This document shows positions 51,768 through 62,875 of a DNA stretch of 64,000 bases, in pieces; within the stretch, counting starts at the first letter, position 1, and every line of letters starts with the position of its first letter. The notes below the pieces were generated by a model. That model saw only the letters and a list, made by a program, of their open reading frames with translations. It was not told where the DNA came from and made no database searches. The DNA is from Daphnia carinata (taxonomy: Eukaryota; Arthropoda; Branchiopoda; Diplostraca; Daphniidae), in the NCBI RefSeq assembly GCF_022539665.2, contig NC_081331.1, forward strand, positions 2,390,501-2,454,500, written 5' to 3'. The translations under genes were made by a program, and so were the position numbers.

Positions 51768-52508
51768 ATGCAGCTTAAATCTTATGCATTTTGTGGATTA
51801 TTTTTGTTTTCTGTTATTTTCCAAAATTACTCTGCCGACGGCCAGCAACAAGACAGTAGCAAACTCGATTCTAATGAACATCATCGTTCACCCAGGTCGA
51901 TTTTCCTCGTTAAAAAGGTAGTTGTGGCTGGCGCTATTGGACTTCTCGCTGGTCTTGTGATTGGCCACAAGAAAGCTAGAGAGAAAAATCACATCCAAGC
52001 TTGGAATGTTCACAACTACAGAAAGAGATCCGTCGGTGACGTTAACGAAGATAATGATACTAATCCTGATTACAACGATTCCGAGTTGCTTCGAGTTGCA
52101 AAGATTTTCGATCAACTCGGTTGTGGTGGCCGTCTCGTCTGCGAACTGCACCAGCAAAAGCAAGAGGACCTTAATGACACTGGGCTCAAAATCGTCCAGC
52201 TGTTTGGGTAACTTAAATTAATTTTTAGAATATGCTGTACAGTTGATTGTTGACTTACTGTACATCACTTGTTTCAAAAGAATGTCTTTCTTTCTGACAG
52301 TGACAAACAACCACCGACTGTTGATCAATTGAAGACCGAACAGAAAGCCGTTTTACAATATGCGGCCTTCGTCGGAGCAACTTTTCCCAAGGATTTGAAA
52401 ATCTGTTCACGTTTGTTTCCACGTTGTCCGATCGCCGAGCAGGCACTATCACATGCCTTCAGCAATGCAAATGTACGTCCTCAGGTTGCTGAAAAGCGTT
52501 TAGCATAA
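51768..52508 (+). CDS. Secreted DM4/12-family-like protein, copy 1
   Basis: Two exons join in frame, 51768-52207 and 52301-52508 (phase-2 intron of 93 nt), giving about 215 residues. A signal peptide (residues about 1-25, CGLFLFSVIFQNYSADG) is followed by a hydrophobic glycine-rich segment (VVVAGAIGLLAGLVIGH). A dibasic-type processing site (NYRKRSVGD) comes next. The C-terminal part has the arrangement LGCGGRLVCELHQ, then DQLKTEQKAVLQYAAFVGA, then KICSRLFPRCP. This Cys and hydrophobic spacing resembles the arthropod DM4/12 family (a fly-expanded family of unknown function). It is a clear paralogue of the gene at 55365, which shares the intron position and phase. Function is unknown; it probably acts as a secreted or membrane-anchored protein. 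Confidence 0.82.
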
Positions 52509-55244
52509 TAGCTTTAAGCTTCGGAAAGCGCCAACGTTTGTTGAAAATGCATTTCAACGATATTTCGTTACGAAACCAAACCTAAGATTAATATAATATA
52601 TTACGATAATAATTCCTAATGATTGCCTGCGGCATTTAAATACAAATTCACCTCATATTGGTTATCGGAATCCTTACCAAATTGGTATTGCCTCATTATT
52701 TTGAATAATTATGCTGGTTGGGCTGGTAGGACATTCGACTGTTCAATGCGGCGGGCGGAAATCCTGCAGTTATAGAATTTGAATCAATCAAATGTTATCA
52801 CAAGTGAAATTGACATTTTTTTTTTGTATCATCATGTTAAAAGTTTCTTTTTCCCTTTTGCTGAGTACCGCAATTGCAGATTAAACAAATTTGTCCAACA
52901 TAAACTTATTCCTGGCGCCCGTATACATAGCATAGAAATACACATTTGACCGCCGCCAAATGCTTTCTAGATCAAAAAGAGAAGCGGTTCCAATACAAAG
53001 AGCAGCGATTCTTCCTCCAAACTAGTTTTCGTCTTTAAACATTTTTTTTTTTCCTAGGCAAAACTCAAGGGAATAATCGAATTCATGAGAATCTAAAGAC
53101 GCAATAAAAAAGACTAGTTTAATGTAAAAGAGTCGTGTGCATTCAAGTGAATCACATTTAAATTTTGTGGTTGACAAAGCATATTTAATCCTTAAAAAAA
53201 ATAAATTCTCGAATGACCGATTTCCTTTTGAGCAAAACCGTGAAAGTGTGAAACGCTGTTTCACTAGTTTCCATGTTGGCTAGAAAAAGGCGTAGCCAAT
53301 TTTTACTATGCAAATTTTAAGCCCTTTTATCATTTCCATACTGTTCGAAAATAGAAGAAAAATCGAGGAGCGTTTTGGCCACGCAAGACACTTGAAAAAA
53401 AGAAAAGACAATTTGCATACGAGGATTGCACCCGAAAAAGGAAGCAAAAGTTCGAAATAGCCAGAAGCGATTTGGCGGTACCGAATCAAAGTGTGATGTT
53501 CACCATGGTACCTATTAACGAACTTTCATTCATGAAGTAATCAACAACCTGCAAATTGTTGTGAGTTGCATGACTCTGTAATGTATCGCAAGTAAAAATT
53601 TGTAGAGCTGCAAGTTTACGGTGACGCCCTGTGTGTGGGGTTGCGTGCAACGTAAATTACCCGAATGGATTTCAAAAATGAGATACGGGAATTTCAAGTG
53701 TTTTTTTGGCAGCACAGTCTAATAGGTACCCTGGGGAAAAATAAAATCACGTAATTCAAGGTGGAACACGTAGGACGGCACAGCGAATCAGAATAATTTT
53801 TTTTTTTTAAATCATCATTTGGTTTCAACCTGAGGGCTTCTGTTACTTCTGGGTGAATAATTTCGAGTGACGTTTCGTCCTATCTGTTCACTAAGAAAAA
53901 AGAAAAAAAAACAGCTGTGTCGCATTTCACAAAAACGGAGAAAAAGCTTTTTAAAGTCCGCCAGAGATGAGACAATTATCAGACTGAAGGTTTAAATGGA
54001 AAAAAAAAGCATCGTGATACAGAAAAGGTTATTCACGCATATTTTCGTCTTCCTTTTTTTTTTTTTTTTAAGATAAAGAAGTTCACGACTAAAATGTTTT
54101 CTTAAGCGATTATATAGGCAGAATGATTTTTAAGCGACGCAATCAAAATGGAGGCAAGTTGCGTTTTGTTCCACGACCTGTTGGCTCTTTAAAATGAGCG
54201 TGGCCAATAGGTGACCGATTTTGTGGAAGATCGGACTCTGCGTCGTATTGGAACGCAGTTTTCTCGGCCGCATTCACCGATTTCTCTTTTAACTTTCGAA
54301 ATCAAACGGCCTCGTTAGATGCCGTTAAGAAAAAGGTCGCGCCCAGCATCCGATAAGCCTTCATTTTTCTCAACGGAATTTATCGAGCATCAACATTTTC
54401 TGATGGGAAAAAAAAAAATGTTCCAGCCCGCATCGACATTAGATGCGAATAGCGACGTGATGGAAAGAATGAAAAAGTAATAACGACGCCGTTATTTACG
54501 GTGCTGACCATTTTGAAGAGGAAAGAGTTTAAACGATGTAAGCGTTCGGAAATTCCAAGGCCGTGACGCACCCAAATGGGAAATGCGTTTGATATTACGT
54601 GCAAAATGCATACAAAAGAACGTAATGAGATCAATGCCAAATACAAACAGCAAGGGTTCCAAAATGGCCAGTGTTCATCTTTGGCTATTTAACAGGATCG
54701 TCCTTGCGAGCTGACAAAATTACGCATCGCAGAATGACGAAGAATTGCACTATGAGCTCATCAAAATGCCATTTTTGGATTCTTAAAAAAACTGCCGTGT
54801 CATACCTTTTTCACTCTTAATTGAAATATCTCGGCATTGCGGGGTGTATGACTCGGTTTAAATTAACACGCAAGGGCATCCGAGTAAAAACCGCGAGTGT
54901 GACAATAATTGAATTACGCCGAACGAGAGTTATTTGACCAAATCGGTAAACAAGAATTTTGAAAAAAGAAAAAGACAAAAATACGCCGTGAAAATGTAGC
55001 TTTCGCTGGCCTAAAGTGATTTTCAAGTACTTCGCCTACGGTGCGTCCCTCTTAGCGGTGCGCGTTATTATCGTAACTCACATTATGGACAATCGCGGTG
55101 AATCACGCAAGGTCGCCAAAAAGCCCAAGTTACGCGCCTGACTATCTGGCACAAGATCACCCTTGTGAGGATTAATTCTGCACTCCGAAGAGGATTAAAA
55201 AAAAAAAAAAAAATAAAAATAAAATTTGGACAAGGTCTTGAGCT
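52509..55244. other. Intergenic region between the DM4/12-like paralogues
   Basis: About 2.7 kb with poly-T and poly-A runs (for example 54055-54069 and 55198-55213). No coding frame with family resemblance. I see no third paralogue in it. Confidence 0.55.
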
Positions 55245-55253
55245 TATATAAAG
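55245..55253 (+). promoter_or_regulatory. TATA box of the second DM4/12-like gene
   Basis: TATATAAAG, a near-consensus TATA box, about 110 nt upstream of the ATG at 55365. A start site near 55275-55285 would give an 80-90-nt 5' UTR. It is the clearest TATA box in the window and suggests regulated, tissue-specific expression. Confidence 0.65.
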
Positions 55254-55364
55254 AGACCCCACAAAGTTCCAGCAGATAGCACACGCTTTCGATTTCTTGT
55301 CAACTCTGGTGCTCATTCGATAAACCTCTGCCAGACATTCCACATTCGCCGAGAAAATATCGTC

Positions 55365-56093
55365 ATGTTAAACTCACGGTTTACCTGGTATTTGGTACTG
55401 CTCGTTTCCGTTCATCTGTTCGTCAACGTGCAAAATAGCGATGCCGCCGAAGAGCACCAGAGTGGTCACCGTGTTGTCCGCCAACTCAATTCCCGCACCA
55501 GGTTATTACTCGGAGCAGCAGGATTGGCTGCCTTGGCTGGATCAGTTGGTCTAGTCACTGGCTTGGTTATTGGTAATCGCCATAGCCGACAGCACGATGG
55601 TTTCCGCGTAAAACGATCCGAACTGGGATTCGAAATTGACGAAGCCATGGTTCTCGAAGTCGCCGCCATGGACGAGTCCGGCTGTGGCGCTCGCCTTCTC
55701 TGTGAATTACATCAAGAAGAACCTAGTCAATTAAATGGAACAATCTCACGCAGACTCGTTCAGATTTTTGAGTAAGCGACTCATTTCACCTGAACAGCTA
55801 CCGTTAAAAATGAAATACTAAATGTGTTTAGAACAAAAAAATGTAATGTCTTCATTTCTTACCCTAGCGGCCAACAAGCACCCAACTTTGATCAGCTGCG
55901 GACAGAGCCGAAAGCAGCTTTTCAATACGCTGCCTTTGTTGGGGCCAAGTCAGCCAAGAATTTGAAAATTTGTGCCCACGTCTTCGATCACTGCCCTTTC
56001 AGCGCCAAAATCATTCTTGAAGTCCTGAACATCAAATCCGCGGGATTCGTCCCTGGACAAAGAGAAACAGCGGCAACAGAAGAAAATGATTAG
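55365..56093 (+). CDS. Secreted DM4/12-family-like protein, copy 2
   Basis: Two exons join in frame, 55365-55771 and 55868-56093 (phase-2 intron of 96 nt), giving about 210 residues. A signal peptide (residues about 1-27, WYLVLLVSVHLFVNVQNSDA) is followed by a basic site (HRVVRQLNSR). A Gly/Ala/Leu-rich hydrophobic segment comes next (LGAAGLAALAGSVGLVTGLV), then a second basic site (FRVKRSELG). The conserved core reads SGCGARLLCELHQEE, then FDQLRTEPKAAFQYAAFVGA, then LKICAHVFDHCPF, matching copy 1 block for block. The four core Cys are kept in both copies and probably form disulphides. The role is unknown. Retained basic sites in both copies hint at proprotein cleavage, but this is inference. 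Confidence 0.82.
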
Positions 56094-59000
56094 AATATTT
56101 ATTGACATCTAACTTAAATATCATATCAATCGGATTTATCGTGCTATCATCAGTATTAATCATATCATAACGTTCTCTAGTGCACTGAATGTATCGCAAT
56201 ACGCTTAAGTTAATAGAAGCCATGCTCATAAATAAAAGCGAATATTAAAAAAAACAAAAACGGATAGAAGTTGATTCCTTTCTTTAATTGTGATGAAGAC
56301 ATGTATACTCTCTCAACTGTAAAAAGTAAAAATAAAAAAAACTTTGTGCAATCAACCGTCAGCACTCTTCTAGTAGAATGAGTCTTATCCCCTAATTGAA
56401 AAGAAAGGGAAAGAACAACAACCCTGTGGAACGACTTGTGAGTTTACAACCACACTCATATAATGCCTAATTGATCCTATAAATAACGACAAACAATGCA
56501 GCTGCTGCTGAGAGGGGGGGGGGGGGGCTAGCTTGATGATGAAGCCTTTTATAAACAATGCGTAGATGACACTCATAAAATGATAATTCCTCTTCTAGCA
56601 AACATAATGTACGTATACGTGTTGCGCCGACAAGACACAAATGGCAGAAGGAGGGGGGAGGAAAGAAAAAATGTGAAGTGGCGAGTCAAATGACTCAAAC
56701 ACACACAACACAAGTTTGAAGGTTATTCGTAGACCGGATGTTCTTATTCCGTCTGCCATTTCCGTGTAATGTCTAACTAAAGCCGTCCTCATCTAACGAG
56801 TATACGTAATGACGGAAATGAGCTCATACCTGTGATATGCCGACGAGTTGATTCTTTCCACCGTACTATTTCGCTTGTTGGTATTGCCATCTGAATATGA
56901 TGCGGGCATGTTTTTTTTTGTGTGTGTCTGTGTGTGTGGAAATAGGAGCCGTTCTGTTATGCCCCGTGATTTGTAAAGGGTCGCACATGAATCTCAGGTT
57001 CCCGTTGTTACATGCAATCCATCTGAAGCAAACAAGAAAACAAAATAGAAATGAACGGTTGACTGGGAAAATAGAAAAGAGACAATTTTGTGCGGGAAAG
57101 AAAAAAAACATACGGGCGTCAAAGGAGACAGTAAACGCAGAGTCGGTCACGGTTTCGTGATCGGGGCAATCTCTGCTGAAAAGAGCAGCATTTGTCTCCA
57201 TCACCGGTAGTCTGTTCAATGTTCATCACGGTCCGTCACTTTTTTTCACGAAAATTCGTCCGCCGTTGTTTACCGTTAGCTTTCTCGTTTTCTCCTTTGC
57301 AATTCAAATAGAAGAATTTACAGGGAGAAAAAGAAAAACCAAGGGGCAAATCTCAGTAAATCATATGCAATTTCACACAGGGATGAAAATTTGAAAAAAA
57401 AAAAAAAAAAAAAAAAAAAGAAAATTACAACTTTCCCACTGAAGTAGTTTTTAACTTTGCACCAGTTTCTGATCGATGGTTAACGGCTAAAGGAAAAGTT
57501 AATTTATGGCAAGGGCTTTTTACCTTGTGAATCTCCGAGATTTTCCTCTTCTCCTCGGATTGGCCGCAGTGATTCTTTGTCATTAGTAGTAAACCGAGCG
57601 TGGACGGATGAACCGTTAAAAGTCAGGCCAAACTGAGATTTCCGAAAACCGTTAAGGCCTACCGTTCCATTCATAATCCAGGTAATTTATCTAGAGAGGG
57701 CGGAAAAATAGATACTGTTTAGTCGATGTCAATCCCGTAGACAGCCAAAATCAGTCACTGTGCAACAGCTAAGAATGGTTCTGATAATCAGTTAGGCGCA
57801 TAACGGTGACGACCGTTAAATATACGGAAAGCGCATCCACAGCGAAAGAAAGGAAAGCAAATCTGATAGCCGTTTATGTTAACGAAGGAAAGGCAACTCA
57901 TTTTTCTCCCCTCCGTGTCTAGCAAGCCATCTTTCTGGCGTTTAAAAATTATAATTGCTGACAAGTAAACCTTCGTTCACTAATTATAAGCTCTTTCCTG
58001 ACGGCAGCTTGCTAAAAAAAAAAAAAAATATTATATATATAGAGTTTAACCTGACGGTTAATTACTTACTCCGGGTTTACGCAAGGATTTCGTTATTCAT
58101 CGATTGAACAGCGGAAAAGACCCTTTTTTTGTCTGACATTTAACTCAGGTAGAATACTATCTCACCATCTATAGACGACACGAAGATGGTTGGAAATGTA
58201 CACGTCCTAACTCGGCCTTGCTGTCCCATAAATTTAGTCATAAAAAGAACGCGTTCCCACCGAGAAAAATAAAAAAAAAAAAAACTCTCCAACAAAACTT
58301 TGTTTTCGCTTTAAAAGAAACAACATTTTGTTGTCTAATAAAGTAAGTGTTTATATATATTTTTTTTTTTACATTTCTTGGTTCGATCGTTTGGAATTCC
58401 TCAGGCGGCCGTACGATAACAGCTTTGTTTGTGTTCAGTTTTTTTTTTTTTGCTTCATCACATATTCATATGAAAATGTGAGACGCAGCGTCCCGTAGAT
58501 CATCCATAGGGATGCCGATCGAGAAGCAGTTAATCTTTTCACAGGACCCCACTGACAAGTTCACGTTAAAATAAAAAGAAAAAAATACACGCCCAAGACT
58601 TCCCCCCTTTAAAGGATACTGAGTCTAACCCTGCCAAGTACTGTTGATCAAGCTAAGAGAAGCCCCGCCTTTCCAGAAAAAAAACCCAGCTCCAAGTATT
58701 AAAGCAGAAGAGTCGAAAGGTGCGGGGCTCAGTTGGGCGCCATCCGCCAGTGAACATAGTACGGAAACACGAGAGACGAGAAAAGTTGAACTAAAAGCTC
58801 ACGACAATGTTTCAAAAGTACCAACGCACAAAAAAACATGGATATTAACGCATGGAGTACTTAACAAAACCCGCAAAAATGGTGAGCTGTCTATTTTGTT
58901 TTTTCTCCCCTTATACATCCCGTCCTAACTTATTTTTGAAAAAAAAAAAAAAGGAATATGTCGCCCACCGACCAGCGTTCAGTTCTGCTCGATTTAGTTT

Positions 59001-59636
59001 TTGGCTCGGTCGTCGGTTTGGTCGATAGCAGGTGCGCGCCGCATCTCGCATTGGGGTTCAATTAGTTTTCATCGTTCGATTGGGTACACGGTGCGTTAAG
59101 CCACCACGAAGAAACTGCGTTTGCCATACAAATAAAATAATTTTCTACTTAAAAAAAAAAAAAAATGTGTCTTTTCCCGATCATTAAATCCTCTCGAAGA
59201 AACAAGAAGAAGAAGAAGAAGAAAAAACAAAGTATCGGGAGTATGGTTGGTCGTTTGGCCGCACGCGCGCCTACAAAAACCTGTTGCCGTTGAGCCGACG
59301 TAGCGTGAAGTTACGGCTTGTCGTGAATTGCTTGTAAAAATAAAGGGAAGTTTGTTCAAACTCCAAAAGTCATCAAAATGTAAAGATACAAAGGGTTGTC
59401 TCGCTTGTGCAAGTTTCCGGTTTCTAAATTCATCTACACACAAAAAGAAATAGACGAGCAAATGAGTTTGCAGAATGAAATTAGTTCTCACAGCTAACCC
59501 GGGAATCGTGTAGGCAAAAGGACAAAGTTCAATACCAGAACCTCTTAGTTTTTTTTTTTTCTTCACCTGTGTGCACTTTGACGCCAGGGAATATCAGACG
59601 ATTTTCTTTTGTTTGGAAGTCTAATAACAGTTGGAG

Positions 59637-59670
<34 letters not shown>

Positions 59671-61355
59671 AACGCCGCCCTTTGCTCGACGATCTTCACT
59701 TGATTGCCGTGCACGACCTTAGACTTTCTTTCGGGGCGTGTACTTTTCGTTCAGGAACCGAAAGACGGAGGGAAAGAAAAAGAAAAAAAAAAACCAAGAA
59801 CATTTTCTTGCCCTCACGTTATTGTGTAGATCAGAGTAAACTAGGCAACCCGTAGAAGCCCAACACGATAGAACAACATCTACCTTTGCGTAGTGTTTAA
59901 GAATGGCGTGACCCGCTGATTATCTCCAGAGCATTTACGTTTTTTTTTTCTTTTCTTTCCTTACGCTATTCACTTTTCCTCTTTTGCACGAATATTTTTG
60001 TTTTCCTTCCACCCCCATCATTTTTGTTGTCCTGACATTTAGAGGGAAATTTCGTTTTGATCTTCGTATGGTTGTAATATGAAACGTTCGCCGTCAATTT
60101 TTCTCACGGAGGTAAAACGCCGACAGAACGGTGTAGCTCAAAGTTCGTGTAACGCGTAAATTAGTGAAAATGAGCATGCATCACAGCAAAAAAAAAAAAA
60201 AAATGGGGGGGGGGGGAGGGAATATGTGTGCCCGAGGCAGTAAGGAAAAGAAGCCGCCACTGGTATTTGAAATGGCATACAGTCATTGATCATTGGGAAC
60301 GGACACCTGGCAGGGCAAAACAAAAACAAACGACGCGGGTGCCTCTTTTTCGTTTGTTTATATAGGCGAAAAATAAACAAAAAACAAAAAAAAAAGAGAA
60401 CAGGTTTATGCCGTTCGTTTATCAGAATTGATTACTGGAAGGAGATCTATATAAACGGGATTCAAGCGTCGGAGTACGCATAAATTTCTACCGCCCGGTC
60501 TCTTTGTTGTTGCTTGTTAGTATACATTTCTTTCCTTTTTTTTTTTTGGCTGTTAAAAGATTCCCTCATTACGAAGCTACGGTTTTTTTTTTTGCATGCG
60601 TGACTTTCCTTTGCACTGCGGCGAACTTTATTAAGGACAACCTTGCTCTGTCTTTTTTTTTCTTCTTCTTCTTATCAAGAGCAGTATAACCAACATAGAA
60701 GTTTAATGGCTCAGATGGAAACACCTAACTTTCAGACCTCTCCGACTTCATGGCTCCTCTCTTCGAGGGTTTTAAAGTCATCCTCGCAGCATCTGATTAC
60801 ATAAAGTCAGTTTTTTTTTCTTCATCTCTCGCACTCTCAACGGGATATCTTATAAACTGACCATGCGTGAAACCCTTTCGGCAAAAACGAAGGAAAAAGC
60901 GAAAATACAAACAAGAATTCCAACAAAGGGAGAATGTTACAATTCCTTTGTAAACGCACTACGCCGGGGGACTGTGAATTGTAGGAGCCTATCATTTAAA
61001 ATTTGCTTCGTAAATTGTTCACTTCGTTCGCAGATGAAAGGGAAAGAAAACAAAAAAAAAAAAAAGCGAGATGAAAAGGGCGCCATAGTCGTGTGGAGCT
61101 TGTCAGCTGCCGTCGCCAACTAGCACTAACACGAGAAAGAATGACGCGACAGGCATTTCTGAATCATTCGTCAACAGTTTCTTGCCCTTGTCGTAAGAAA
61201 AAATTTAGAATCGCTGAAACGCTTTTGCGACTCGATAGCACATGTGTGTGGCATTCAACAGATGTAGTCGATGAAAAGAAAATTGTTTGTTAAAATTACC
61301 TTGAATACAACATTTTCATGTTTCTTTTTTTTTTTCGTCTGAAAAAAACAAACAG
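56094..61355. other. Long region without a convincing gene, upstream of the galactosyltransferase
   Basis: About 5.2 kb rich in homopolymers: poly-G near 56514-56527 and 60205-60216, poly-A near 57394-57419, poly-T near 59639-59669. It probably contains the 5' exon(s), first intron and promoter of the galactosyltransferase gene. A GC-richer stretch at about 58955-59100 with TTCAGTTCTG may be a promoter. An open block at 58644-58885 ends in a donor-like ATGGTGAGC, but nothing ties it to a gene. AATAAA at 56231-56236 probably serves the DM4/12-like copy 2. Confidence 0.4.
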
Positions 61356-61361
61356 AAGCAG

Positions 61362-62438
61362 TTGGACGGCTGTTGGTGGACTCCAGTTGGAACGAGTCTT
61401 CCTTTGACGAACCCTGTGACGCAATCTCGTAGCGGCGGTACAACCATCCAGTTAATTGCTGCCTTCCTTCTACTGGTCACTGTTGGTCTTTGTTTCGTCG
61501 GTCGGACAACTACCCCGACAGAAGCATCCACGACTGCTGCTCTATTGCAAACGAAGGGACTGTTAGATATCCGTCAATTTGATTATCGACTCAACAGTCC
61601 TCAGATATGTGCTCATGTTACCGTGCAGCCTTTCTTCCTGGCGCTGATCCACTCGAAGGCCAATCATTTTCGGCAGCGACAGGTCATCCGTCAAACGTGG
61701 GCCTCTCAACGCGATCTCATCCGTCACGTCTTCCTGATCGGCCTAGCCGATCAAACGGGACTAGAAGGCACGATGGATGTCCAAAGCCTCCTGGAATCTG
61801 AAAATGCAAAATACAATGACTTGGTGCAGGGCGAGTTTATCGATCATTATCGAAATTTGACTTACAAAAACTTGATGGGCCTCAAATGGGTAGGCCAGTA
61901 TTGTCCGTCGGTGCGTTTTGTTCTCAAAAGTGACGATGACGCTTTCATCGATGTCGTCCAGTTGAAAAAGTTCATCGAGCGAACTTGGCCTAGTGGTCCA
62001 TCCGCTGAAACTTTGATCTGCAATGTCCACGAAGACGCTCCCGTGCAACGTTCAGGTAAATGGGCCGTCAGTCACGAAGAATATCCTTCAAAAACATATC
62101 CGGCTTTCTGTTCCGGCCTTGCTTACGTCATGCGACCTGAGCTGGCCAACAAATTGTTTCGTTCGGCCAATAAGGTTCCGGCTTTGTGGGTAGACGATGT
62201 CTACGTGACGGGACTATTGGCCGCTAGTGTCAACGTGCGACATTTCTACCTGAACCTGCGTTTCACGCACCAGCAAGAGGACGTCGTCCAGTGGCTGGAC
62301 AGCAATCCTCCCATTTCAAACCCCCTTCCTTTCATCGTCTCCGAGCTGGACACGAGCCGACCTGAATGGCCTAGACTGGCCCACCGGTTATGGAATAGAA
62401 CTCGTTCTAGTTCAGATGACGAAGACAGTGATTCCTGA
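61362..62438 (+). CDS. Beta-1,3-galactosyltransferase-like protein (GT31), main exon; start codon exon not identified
   Basis: One long open exon of 358 codons to TGA at 62436-62438. A type II membrane anchor (TIQLIAAFLLLVTVGLCFVG) at about residues 27-46 is followed by the GT31 catalytic domain: FFLALIHSKANHFRQRQVIR, RQTWAS, HVFLIGLADQ, GEFIDHYRNLTYKNLMGLKW, the DxD-type motif VLKSDDDAFIDV, and PAFCSGLAYVMRPELA with VDDVYVTGLL near the end. Members transfer galactose or GlcNAc from UDP-sugars in the Golgi to glycoproteins or proteoglycan linkers; the acceptor is not predictable. No in-frame ATG precedes the anchor. The exon follows acceptors CAAACAG (61355) and AAGCAG (61361), so translation must start in an upstream exon. 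The tail is acidic (SSSDDEDSDS). Confidence 0.9.
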   Translation: MDGCWWTPVGTSLPLTNPVTQSRSGGTTIQLIAAFLLLVTVGLCFVGRTTTPTEASTTAALLQTKGLLDIRQFDYRLNSPQICAHVTVQPFFLALIHSKANHFRQRQVIRQTWASQRDLIRHVFLIGLADQTGLEGTMDVQSLLESENAKYNDLVQGEFIDHYRNLTYKNLMGLKWVGQYCPSVRFVLKSDDDAFIDVVQLKKFIERTWPSGPSAETLICNVHEDAPVQRSGKWAVSHEEYPSKTYPAFCSGLAYVMRPELANKLFRSANKVPALWVDDVYVTGLLAASVNVRHFYLNLRFTHQQEDVVQWLDSNPPISNPLPFIVSELDTSRPEWPRLAHRLWNRTRSSSDDEDSDS

Positions 62439-62875
62439 AAGACGGATCAAGTGATTTAATACGTATCCTTCAATTCAAAATGTGCCATACACAATTCAAC
62501 CCGCAAGAATGTCAATAATAATACACTTTTAGTATGCGTCCGATCGTCAAAGTGGAGTTTCTTAGATTCATTTTCTTTTCTTTTTTTGTGTGTGTGTGTG
62601 TGTGTGTCGGTTTTTTTCTTTTTATATCCCCCCCGGTCAAAAAGCATACACCCATTGTCGGGCTTTTCTCATTTGATATTTATACCTTTTGATTGTGGGC
62701 TTGAGTGGCGGAGACGTCAAGGTTGTGGTGAAGAGAGAACAGGAAGGAGTGGGCGGAAAAGAGAAATCAATCGGAATGAATGAATAAGGTACGAACAAAA
62801 AAAAAAAAAAGAAGAGGGACCAAACACAAAAAAAAGAGAGGGAGAGGGAAAGGGAATAATAAATAAAGACATCCG
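62439..62875. other. Convergent 3' flanks of the galactosyltransferase and the ATXN7L3-like gene
   Basis: It contains a (GT)n run at about 62587-62607 and a purine-rich AG/A tract at about 62796-62855. No gene is seen. Confidence 0.55.

Noticed and set aside
58644-58885. Open block ending in a donor-like ATGGTGAGC
   Set aside because: No ATG start, no family resemblance and low-complexity composition. It cannot be tied to the galactosyltransferase frame.
59096-59566. A 156-codon minus-strand frame
   Set aside because: It is built on poly-T and poly-A runs and a GAA repeat, with no motif or splice context.
61018-61123. Candidate first exon of the galactosyltransferase starting at an ATG
   Set aside because: It runs to a stop at 61123 and no donor joins it in frame to the exon at 61362.
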